DNA of 19,519 bases from Pseudomonadota bacterium (lineage in GTDB: Bacteria; Myxococcota; Bradymonadia; UBA4248). The stretch covers positions 1-19,519 of the forward strand of contig JAGBXG010000454.1 in the NCBI GenBank assembly GCA_017629415.1. The letters run 5' to 3'. The notes under the pieces were generated by a model. It was given only the letters and a program-made list of their open reading frames with translations, had not been told where the DNA came from and made no database searches. Shown piece by piece: positions 9,301 to 15,952 of this stretch (position 1 is its first letter; the number at the start of each line of letters is the position of its first letter). The translations under genes and the position numbers were made by a program.

Positions 9301-9483
9301 GCCGCTGACGCAGACTTCATCGGCGCCGCATATTTCGCATGCCGGATTGTCGTAACATATTTTGGCTTGTGAGCAAACCTGGCCTTCGGCACATTGGCAT
9401 GGGTCTACAGGACCAGGTAAGGGCATGGATTCATCGGAACAGCCGAAGAGGCTACATGCAGTCAGGGTTAACCCCACCAACAT
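6334..9483 (-). CDS. Giant lipoprotein: Cys-rich tandem modules plus FG-GAP/VCBS repeats
   Basis: A 1049-residue predicted surface lipoprotein. After a hydrophobic start with two possible lipidation sites (LTAC, Cys10; LFGC, Cys15), residues about 27-172 hold seven tandem modules of about 21 residues with pattern PCxxCxxxxxCxxxxCY, probably disulfide-bonded. More irregular Cys-rich units run to about 360. Residues about 395-860 carry at least eight Ca-binding D-x-[DN]-x-DG motifs (DIDNDG, DLDADG, DLDNDG, DFNGDG, DVDNDG and others) typical of FG-GAP/VCBS beta-propellers. A CARDB-like beta domain lies near 930-1030. Start problem: the best ribosome binding site (GGAGG, 9510-9506) is four bases before an ATG at 9501 in the same frame, but its sixth codon is TGA (9486-9484), directly before the ATG at 9483. 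With the TGA read through, residues from 9501 would give a full lipoprotein signal peptide starting MTSKQ. Reinitiation, recoding or a fresh nonsense mutation are all possible. The role is unknown; adhesion is plausible. Confidence 0.85.
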   Translation of the reverse strand: MLVGLTLTACSLFGCSDESMPLPGPVDPCQCAEGQVCSQAKICYDNPACEICGADEVCVSGECYSNKHPCSLCSPEQVCRNQKCYELGDPCLECTTNQICSEGRCFDKGDPCAACHTDQVCVGGACYAPTDPCAKCEKTHVCKDEICYEADDPCLKCNAPNVCFKGQCVSPNETCDPACGPTELCTNGTCEPCEVTCGNACCGENELCDIVLGTCRETCDDGKARCNARCCNSNQVCDPVYGCITPCQETQTRCDNPIYGISMCCNPGQVCEDYLCKEDCLGGVRCNEVCCAVGDVCEDNTCKIACDATTHTRCGEKEEFCCDNATQLCLYGSCMPRGIDCTKSSQCAFDEFCEESTMTCVNVDAMPSTCQVIPTFETFKALKQWQWPQDLPGGAPVQHPDYIRVIIMPMAANFTDDNQDGAVNADDIPDVVFIAYSTKVGPDTQAPSVLRVISGDDGREIASSEPRYWTYPIDAAVADIDNDGHVEILVGTNLNRPNYVLGGDDKLEALTVVPDTTSPTGFKLQTKYSITITKGAKLSFISVADLDADGSAEVLTNDGVASVVDGQFAWREGCHKSMSYPHAADLDNDGKMEIVTAGNIMDDHCNVLASGLPGGQIAIADMMPSGPDAEETGELIPETAHTISGMRGGSFKFAKIFKKKQEDGTYKWSVKESWKAPIPISFERAKARGYDCTTSTHNQCNSGGGTPVVADFNGDGRPDIGVAARYYYIVYSNDGTPDGGKVLWADANTQDYSSAVTGSSVFDFEGDGVAEVVYADETKLRVYSGLGSGVDTNGDGYPEPDIIFEVPNYSATGYEYPIIVDVDNDGSTEIVLSSDMQKGVTMGVTAYEDPGGQWVRTRRIWNQHFYHVTNINEDGTVPKNEIVNWLHPKLNNYRQNTQPGGLFNAPNLVAESLSGARDTCTNTPKTLQISAKVANKGSLGIKAGLEVKFYVANANDTGKPALIQTMKLPTILTPGNDSTISFQWDMTGIIEGITDAVTLTPNAETRMYNIYYVIDAPTEEKVRGEFVECIEDDNTSSIFDLKACDEDIN

Positions 9484-9523
9484 TCATTGCTTTGATGTCA
9501 TAAAACCTCCAAATATTGCGATT

Positions 9524-9551
9524 CAAGGGAGTTTGCCCCTTGGTTGGGGCA
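9524..9551 (-). promoter_or_regulatory. Two overlapping, mutually exclusive hairpins in the lipoprotein leader
   Basis: On the minus strand, TGCCCC-AACCAA-GGGGCA (9551-9534) and CAAGGG-GCAAACT-CCCTTG (about 9542-9524) share bases, so only one can form at a time. They lie between a TATAAA (about 9567-9562, possible -10) and the ribosome binding site at 9510-9506. This could be a leader switch. It could also be chance, or a fragment of the G/C-rich repeats found nearby. Confidence 0.4.
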
Positions 9552-9595
9552 GATTTTATTTTTTATAGATGTCTTATGCCTGAATGAACAGATTT

Positions 9596-9684
9596 TCTTG
9601 AGGGGGCCAAGCCCCCTGCGGCGCTATTTGCTTTGCAAATACGCGCCTACCCCCGAGTGCGGGGCTTTGCCCCGCAACGCCCCG
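9596..9684. repeat. Intergenic palindromic element R2
   Basis: It has the same plan as R1 at 2801-2884: GGGGGC-CAA-GCCCCC (9602-9616), CTAT-TTGC-TTT-GCAA-ATACGC (9624-9644) closed by GGCGC/GCGCC, CTACCCCC (9647-9654), then GCGGGGC-TTT-GCCCCGC (9659-9675). The stems differ from R1 but remain complementary. It lies in the 429-base divergent gap between the giant lipoprotein and infA. Outside the repeat, the leader hairpins and the infA promoter region, I see nothing else in this gap. Confidence 0.85.
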
Positions 9685-9829
9685 AAAACTCTTGTTCGAA
9701 TCGGAATCTCTGTTTATTGAGCATTCCATTGCATTCATACGCTTTGAAATCACAAATTTAAAGTTCTTCTATCGAGTGTTATCGTCAGTTTTTTGCATCT
9801 GTATTGTAGCTTATGATAAATATTGAGAC

Positions 9830-9858
9830 TTGCACCGCGCCATTGATTTCATTATAAG
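9830..9858 (+). promoter_or_regulatory. Candidate sigma-70 promoter of infA
   Basis: TTGCAC (9830-9835) and TATAAG (9853-9858) are 17 bases apart. The -10 matches the consensus at five of six positions; the -35 is weak (first three bases). Transcription would start near 9865, leaving a leader of about 65 bases. Confidence 0.45.
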
Positions 9859-9864
9859 GGCGCA

Positions 9865-9888
9865 CTCGGATTTGGGGGCAAAACCGAG
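9865..9888 (+). promoter_or_regulatory. Hairpin at the 5' end of the infA leader
   Basis: CTCGG-A-TTTG-GGGG-CAAA-A-CCGAG forms a nine-pair stem with one A/A mismatch and a GGGG loop. If the promoter at 9830-9858 is right, this is almost at the 5' end of the mRNA, where it could stabilise the message. No T tract follows, so it is not a terminator. Confidence 0.45.
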
Positions 9889-9930
9889 AATTTCATAGCA
9901 ATGCGGGGATTCAGTCACACAGGAGTTACA

Positions 9931-10152
9931 GTGGCCGGAAAAGAAGAAGGAATTACCGTAGATGGTACGGTGGTTGAAGCTTTAAGAAATGCGATGTTCC
10001 GTGTGGAACTTGAGAATAAGCACGTCGTGCTTGCCCATGTGTCGGGAAAAATGCGTAAGTTTTTTATCCGTATCCTGCCCGGCGATAAAGTCACGGTTGA
10101 ACTTTCACCGTATGATTTGACGCGCGGTCGTATCACATACCGTGAGCGCTAA
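9931..10152 (+). CDS. infA: Translation initiation factor IF-1
   Basis: IF-1 binds the A site of the 30S ribosomal subunit and helps IF-2 and IF-3 select the initiator tRNA. The protein is 73 residues, against about 72 for the family, and is one OB-fold domain. It contains the well-known core [39 protein letters not shown]. The frame is open from an ATG at 9901, but the start is placed at GTG 9931: AGGAG lies five bases upstream, and the resulting N-terminus (MAGKEEGI) matches IF-1. A terminator follows directly, so it is probably transcribed mostly alone. Confidence 0.97.
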   Translation: MAGKEEGITVDGTVVEALRNAMFRVELENKHVVLAHVSGKMRKFFIRILPGDKVTVELSPYDLTRGRITYRER

Positions 10153-10156
10153 AAGG

Positions 10157-10188
10157 AAAACGTCGGCTGCGGCTGGCGTTTTTTTTGG
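10157..10188 (+). terminator. Rho-independent terminator after infA
   Basis: The arms AACGTC (10159-10164) and GGCGTT (10175-10180) pair, with one G-T pair, around a ten-base loop. A run of eight T residues follows (10179-10186), five bases after the infA stop. Confidence 0.8.
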
Positions 10189-10244
10189 CAAATCACATGC
10201 CGATGTGTGTTGGACGTAATATTGATGTCAAAAAAGATTCCTAA

Positions 10245-11318
<1,074 letters not shown>

Positions 11319-11322
11319 TATC

Positions 11323-12177
11323 ATGATGAAGGCGCTGATAAAACGCTACCAGACTATGGGCGTCATGGCGTTGGTATTGGCGCTGCCAGTGCTTGTTTTT
11401 GTCGTGGCAGGCAACAGCAGACAAGAACCTGCTGTGATTCAAACACCTGTGATGGCAGTTTCAGGCAAATTACAAAGTCATAACGATTATGTCATCGGAA
11501 ATGCCGCAGGTTTTTGGGATTCATATATCGATTTGGTGCATACCAAACGCGATAATGAAATGCTTCGTAAGGAAAATGCCAAGCTGAGAGAAGAGAATAT
11601 CGGGCTGCAAGGCATCCTTCAGCAAAATGCAAGATTGACTAAAATGGTCGGATTTAAGCAGCAAAGACCGATTTATCAGCTTGCACCTGCCAGAGTCATT
11701 GCTGCAGATATGTCGCCTTATTTCCGCGTGTTGCGGCTTCGTATTGAAACGGAAGGCCAAAATATTGAACCTGAAATGCCTGTCGTTTCTGCAGATGGTG
11801 TCGTCGGTCGCATTGAACGCGTTGATGGCAAATATTGTGATGTCATGCTGAGCGTCGATATCCGATCAAAAATCGATATTATGACACAGCTCAACCGTTC
11901 GCGAGGTATTTTAAGCGGTACAGGCGATGAAAATAAATACGAGGCGCGTATTGCTTATTTGTTGCGCCGGGATGAAGTCGAAGAAGGGGAACTCGTGGTG
12001 ACAAGCGGACGCGCGGGGACTTTCCCCAAAGAATTGCCCGTGGGACGCATTGTTTCTATCGATAACAAAAGTTTCGGACTTTATCAGGAAGTCACTGTCG
12101 AACCTATTGTAGATTTCTCCAGGCTTGAGGAAGTCTATATCATCACCGGCATTGCTGAAGATTCGAGAAAACGATGA
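11323..12177 (+). CDS. mreC: Rod shape-determining protein MreC
   Basis: MreC is a periplasmic scaffold that links MreB and MreD to the penicillin-binding proteins of the elongation complex. The 284-residue protein has one N-terminal membrane helix (about 12-30), a coiled coil (about 68-100, rich in Lys, Glu and Leu heptads) and the two-beta-barrel MreC domain (PARVIAADMSPYF, VVSADGVVGRIERV, LVVTSGRAGTFPKELPVG). The first Met at 11323 is followed by a second at 11326; neither has a strong ribosome binding site, which fits translational coupling to mreB. The stop overlaps the mreD start (ATGA). Confidence 0.95.
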   Translation: MMKALIKRYQTMGVMALVLALPVLVFVVAGNSRQEPAVIQTPVMAVSGKLQSHNDYVIGNAAGFWDSYIDLVHTKRDNEMLRKENAKLREENIGLQGILQQNARLTKMVGFKQQRPIYQLAPARVIAADMSPYFRVLRLRIETEGQNIEPEMPVVSADGVVGRIERVDGKYCDVMLSVDIRSKIDIMTQLNRSRGILSGTGDENKYEARIAYLLRRDEVEEGELVVTSGRAGTFPKELPVGRIVSIDNKSFGLYQEVTVEPIVDFSRLEEVYIITGIAEDSRKR

Positions 12178-12680
12178 AACGCGTCATCATTAACGCATTG
12201 ACTGCCATTCTCCTCATGCTGGCACAGACAAACGTTACGTCTGCTTTCGGCTGGGATGTCTTGTGTCAATTCGGTGTGATTGCTATCGTATTGGCTGCAG
12301 CAACCACCATGCCCGCAATGCCTACCGCTGTTGCCATGCTTTGTATCGCTTTCTTTTGTGATGTTTGGAGTTCAGGCCCTGTAGGGCTTTATGCGATGGC
12401 ATTTATGGCTAGTTTTGCTGTGGCATGGGCGTTTATTGGACGCACAAAAACCGAGCGCGTCATTGCACTGATGGTTTGTTCGGCATTAGTCTGCATGCTA
12501 TTTGAGGGCATTTTGGCTGCCATATACAGCATTTATTATTGGAACACGCATTTCTTGTCAGTATTCCTGCATCAATCTTGGATGAATGCCCTCATGACCG
12601 CTTGCTTGACACCACTGGTGATGTGGGCAACGCATGGGATAGAAAAGCTCTTTATTCGTCGAAAAACGGCGATTTCATAA
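12174..12680 (+). CDS. mreD: Rod shape-determining protein MreD
   Basis: A 168-residue, almost entirely hydrophobic inner-membrane protein with about five predicted membrane helices, of typical length for MreD. Sequence conservation in this family is low, so the call rests on position (directly after mreC, 4-base ATGA overlap), size and topology. It works with MreB and MreC in the elongation complex. Confidence 0.88.
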   Translation: MKRVIINALTAILLMLAQTNVTSAFGWDVLCQFGVIAIVLAAATTMPAMPTAVAMLCIAFFCDVWSSGPVGLYAMAFMASFAVAWAFIGRTKTERVIALMVCSALVCMLFEGILAAIYSIYYWNTHFLSVFLHQSWMNALMTACLTPLVMWATHGIEKLFIRRKTAIS

Positions 12681-12692
12681 GGATAACCTGCT

Positions 12693-14984
12693 GTGTTTTA
12701 TGTCCTTCTCGTCTTATGTATGACGGCTGCACTGGCCAGTGATATCTGTCATTGGGGGACGTACGCACTGGTGATGGCTTATATCGTTCTGGGAGCTATA
12801 TGTGAATGGCGGCAATGGGTACGGCCACGGCTTTTCAAAGTTCTTGGCGTGGCTTTGTTTTTTGCCCTGTTCGCTATCGATATTCTGCGAAGCGCTGGAT
12901 TGCAGGAACTTGTTCTCAGTGCTTGTCTGAATATCGTATGGTCATTGCTTGGATATCGTGCTTTAAGACATGAAAAAACGGCCGAACGTATTCAGATGGG
13001 CGTTATCGCTGTGTTGCCGCTGGTTTGTGTCGCTTTCGCCATGCCAGCTATTGCACTCATCATTTTTTTGATCGCTTATTTCGCAGTCCTTTTTGTTTAT
13101 TTGGGAAGGCTTGCATTGGCGGAACCTACGACTGGCAGTGTGGCGTACAGCGAACGCATGTTAAAAGCGCGGCATTTAAGTATGCCTGGACGACGGTTTT
13201 GGATAAAAACGAGCTTGCTTGGATTGCTGGCATTTGCGGTTGGAGGATTGCTCTTTCTTGTCGTGCCGCGCTGGGGCAATGATGCGGTTTCTGCAATGCC
13301 TGCTGTTCAGCCTTCGCGGAGCGGATTTCCAGATGTTGCGCTTGATAAAACCGGAACCATAGAACTGGATTCTACGCTGATGTTTCGTGTGGCTTTGCCG
13401 GAAACAAGTGAACCGCGTTATTGGCGTATCGAAGCGCAAAATATCTTCGATGGCAAAAAATGGCGAGCCATTGGAGGCCAGCGTGACCTCAGACAAAAAC
13501 CTGAAACGAGTGAAACGGTTTATCGCCTTGAGTTTGTTAAAGAATGGCGCGACCATCGAATTCCTACACTCTATGGAACAACCACAGTCGTAAAATTGTC
13601 AGAAAATCAAAATGCGCGCATTCAATTCTATCCTGACGCAGCAGATGTCTGGCATCGATGGGGATGGCGGCGAGAAAATCCGCTCATGGGGTTTGAATTT
13701 CAGCTTCAGGATACATCGAATACGTTGCAATTGGGGAAAAAACTAAAATCTACGATGACTCGGTACCTCAAAAAGCTGAATACAAACCAAGAAAAAAACG
13801 AACTATCGTTAAATCATGAAAGCAAAGAGGGGATTGCTCAAAATTCAATCAAAAACTTAGACGAGAATGTCGCTTTTTATGAACGGCATCAGGGAAAGTG
13901 GCGGCTCTATTATCAAATCTCTGCTGAACCTGGAAAACAGCCGCTCAGCATTGAAGCACGTACATACGATAAACGTCCTGCACATATAGTCGCATGGCAT
14001 TTGATAACACGGTTAAACAGGGACTTAAAACCGTTGCATCAGCAAGGCAGACGTTTTGAGTATGACTATACCCCCATGTTTCATCAAGATACGACACTGT
14101 TTGACGCTCGACGTATATGGCCAGGCAGAAAAAAAGGTTCAGCTTCTGTTCAGCGCATTCAGAAGTTTGCAAAATCTATTGTCGGAGATGCTCAAACACA
14201 TGAAGAAAAGGCGATCCGTGTTAGAGATTATTTGCATACACATTATCAGTACAGTTTAAAACGTCCAGAACGGCGAGATCCCATCATCGAAGATTTTCTT
14301 TTTGAGCAGAAATTTGGGCATTGTGAGATGTTTTCCACAAGTATGGCGGTATTACTTGCCAGTATTGATGTGCCTGTTCGCAATGTCAGCGGATTTGCCT
14401 CCAATGAATATCGTGATGGTATGCACCATGTTCGCGCTGCTCATGCACACAGCTGGGTTGAGGTCTTCTTAGACGAATCGCGAGGGTGGACGGTATTTGA
14501 AGCCACACCGCCTGGTTCTTCAAACGTTGAAGTTGACTGGCTGGTGCGCATTGATGACTGGTTTACATCTTATGAACCGCGTGATCTGTATGCATGGATG
14601 CAGAAATACGGCCTTATTGTTTTGGCTGTATTCTTGCTTTGTATGGGATTTATCAAGCTAGTGCGTGTGCCCATGCGGTATGTGCGCCGTTGTTTGCAGC
14701 CGACTCGTGATGTCTGGCAATGGGCATGGAACGATTTGATGATGCAGTGTCAAAAAGATCCGCAAACCCAAATTTTGGCAGAACGCAGCCTTGAAGCCTG
14801 GTGGGAATATGGCGAAAATGATGAAATCACGGCGTTTGCCAAAGCTTATATTGCTGCGCGTTACCAAAAAAAGCATATAGAAAATGAACAAAGTACATGG
14901 CGGCAGCGATTTTGTCTGAATCGTCAGATTTTGTGTCGTAAAAACAAAATCATGCGCGTCTTGAAAGCCAAGAAACGCGCATGA
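12693..14984 (+). CDS. TgpA-like transglutaminase-domain membrane protein (DUF3488 type)
   Basis: A 763-residue inner-membrane protein, started at GTG 12693 (AAGGA about nine bases upstream, 12 bases after mreD). It has about six N-terminal membrane helices (residues about 1-195), a large extracytoplasmic region (about 200-645), a last helix near 650-668 (YGLIVLAVFLL) and a cytoplasmic tail. This is the TgpA/DUF3488 plan. The transglutaminase core shows GHCEMFSTSMAVLL (Cys544), HAHSWVEV (His586) and VFEATPPG, where Glu603 sits where the family usually has Asp. A Lys/Glu-rich insert lies near residues 345-400. Known relatives act in the periplasm, and TgpA is essential in Pseudomonas, but the substrate is unclear. 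Linkage to mreBCD suggests an envelope or cell-wall role. Hydrolase or peptide-bond activity cannot be decided from sequence. The last codons double as the pilin terminator. Confidence 0.9.
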   Translation: MFYVLLVLCMTAALASDICHWGTYALVMAYIVLGAICEWRQWVRPRLFKVLGVALFFALFAIDILRSAGLQELVLSACLNIVWSLLGYRALRHEKTAERIQMGVIAVLPLVCVAFAMPAIALIIFLIAYFAVLFVYLGRLALAEPTTGSVAYSERMLKARHLSMPGRRFWIKTSLLGLLAFAVGGLLFLVVPRWGNDAVSAMPAVQPSRSGFPDVALDKTGTIELDSTLMFRVALPETSEPRYWRIEAQNIFDGKKWRAIGGQRDLRQKPETSETVYRLEFVKEWRDHRIPTLYGTTTVVKLSENQNARIQFYPDAADVWHRWGWRRENPLMGFEFQLQDTSNTLQLGKKLKSTMTRYLKKLNTNQEKNELSLNHESKEGIAQNSIKNLDENVAFYERHQGKWRLYYQISAEPGKQPLSIEARTYDKRPAHIVAWHLITRLNRDLKPLHQQGRRFEYDYTPMFHQDTTLFDARRIWPGRKKGSASVQRIQKFAKSIVGDAQTHEEKAIRVRDYLHTHYQYSLKRPERRDPIIEDFLFEQKFGHCEMFSTSMAVLLASIDVPVRNVSGFASNEYRDGMHHVRAAHAHSWVEVFLDESRGWTVFEATPPGSSNVEVDWLVRIDDWFTSYEPRDLYAWMQKYGLIVLAVFLLCMGFIKLVRVPMRYVRRCLQPTRDVWQWAWNDLMMQCQKDPQTQILAERSLEAWWEYGENDEITAFAKAYIAARYQKKHIENEQSTWRQRFCLNRQILCRKNKIMRVLKAKKRA
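14940..14982 (-). terminator. Terminator of the pilin gene, inside the end of the transglutaminase gene
   Basis: On the minus strand, ATGCGCG-TT-TCTTG-GCTTT-CAAGA-CGCGCAT forms a 12-pair stem with a two-base bulge, followed by GATTTTGTTTTT. It lies just past the pilin stop (15003) and overlaps the last coding bases of the convergent plus-strand gene. On the plus strand no T tract follows, so it looks one-directional. Confidence 0.65.
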
Positions 14985-15002
14985 AATAACGACAACCAAG
15001 AA

Positions 15003-15575
15003 CTATAATTTTTTTAAAATGGGCTGAATACGACCGTTTTCATCGCCATGAACAGTGAATTGTGAATCGCCATTTACCGTTTGACCGTCTACGTTTGTGT
15101 GCTCATCTTTACTGCTCAGGCTAGCGGTTGCACTCGCATCGAATGTCGAACGACCGGCTGTTATAACTGATGTATATCCATAACAATAGTAGTGTGGACC
15201 GCTAATCTGAAATCCGAGACGCGTCCAAGGTACAGTTGTCCATATGGCTGAATTTGGCGTGTATTTTTGGCCGGGTTCCAGAAGTAAATTTCCACAAGTC
15301 AATTCGTTCGTGCAGTTCTGTGCACTATTGCCTTCTTTTTGGCATCCTGGGTATAAATTTTTAGATTTGATCAGCAAGCCGTAAGAATGTTCGGCATGGA
15401 AATAGGAGGCTGCGCCATGGGAGAGCGTACTTAATTTTTCGCGCGCTTCGCTGGTTTTGGCTTCATAAATGAAATGATCGTAAGTAGGAATGGCGACGGC
15501 TGCAAGAACACCGATAATGGCTACGACAACCATGAGTTCTACGAGCGAAAAACCTTTTTTCCATGGATTTCTCAT
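15003..15575 (-). CDS. Type IV pilin-like protein (class III signal peptide)
   Basis: A 190-residue prepilin. Residues 1-8 form a short positive leader ending KKG, cleaved by prepilin peptidase before FSLVELMVVVAIIGVLAAVAIP, with the conserved Glu at position +5 of the mature protein and the long N-terminal helix of type IV pilins. The following YDHFIYEAKTSEAREKL is the usual continuation of that helix. The globular part has five Cys residues, possibly forming disulfides. GGGAG lies about five bases before the ATG. No pil assembly genes are nearby, so it may be a major or a minor pilin, or a type II secretion pseudopilin. Its size and conserved helix favour a PilA-like pilin. It converges with the transglutaminase gene, with 18 bases between stops. 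Confidence 0.9.
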   Translation of the reverse strand: MRNPWKKGFSLVELMVVVAIIGVLAAVAIPTYDHFIYEAKTSEAREKLSTLSHGAASYFHAEHSYGLLIKSKNLYPGCQKEGNSAQNCTNELTCGNLLLEPGQKYTPNSAIWTTVPWTRLGFQISGPHYYCYGYTSVITAGRSTFDASATASLSSKDEHTNVDGQTVNGDSQFTVHGDENGRIQPILKKL

Positions 15576-15625
15576 CGGATTCTCCCAAAGTATGGTGTTG
15601 CTGGTTTAAAATACAACACGATATG

Positions 15626-15654
15626 ATGATATGAGATTTCGAGTTGAAAGGCAA
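15626..15654 (-). promoter_or_regulatory. Candidate sigma-70 promoter of the pilin gene
   Basis: On the minus strand TTGCCT (15654-15649) and TATCAT (15631-15626) are 17 bases apart, giving a leader of about 45 bases. I did not find a sigma-54 type GG/GC pair, although many pilin genes use one. Confidence 0.4.
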
Positions 15655-15695
15655 AATAACTGCGTCTGCAGATAAAAATGGTTTGAGAAAGGTAT

Positions 15696-15847
15696 TTTTT
15701 TGAGGGGGCAGCCGCCCCCTTCGCGTCTATTTGCGCGGCGTATGCCGGTCACGGCATAGCTCGCGCGGGCAGGCGTATGCGGCTTGAAGTGGCGGCGAAG
15801 CCGCCCGGAAAAGCCGGCATAGCCTGCGCAAATACGCCGCTACCCCC
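15696..15847. repeat. Composite nested palindromic element R3
   Basis: It fills much of the 377-base gap between the Sua5-like stop and the pilin start. It opens with a T run then GAGGGGGC-AGC-CGCCCCC, and ends with CTACCCCC like R1 and R2. The outer arm is CTAT-TTGCGC ... GCGCAA-ATACGC (15727-15837). Nested inside are GCGTAT-GCCG-GTCA-CGGC-ATAGC (15738-15760) and a second arm from GCGTAT at 15773 to ATAGC at 15823. The second arm itself holds GGCGGC-GAA-GCCGCC (15791-15805). I see nothing else in the gap apart from the pilin promoter candidate. Confidence 0.85.
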
Positions 15848-15952
15848 ACTGCTGTTGAAAATCAGCCATGCCGATGAGGAAGAAAAAGGCATGACTAGGC
15901 ATGAAGTATTCCCCGTTTGAAAGCTTCATCCGGGAAACAGGGCAGCTCAGGG

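Noticed and set aside
9534..9566. Plus-strand terminator (TGCCCC/GGGGCA hairpin followed by a T-rich stretch)
   Set aside because: No plus-strand gene lies upstream to be terminated; the region is more simply the leader of the minus-strand lipoprotein gene.
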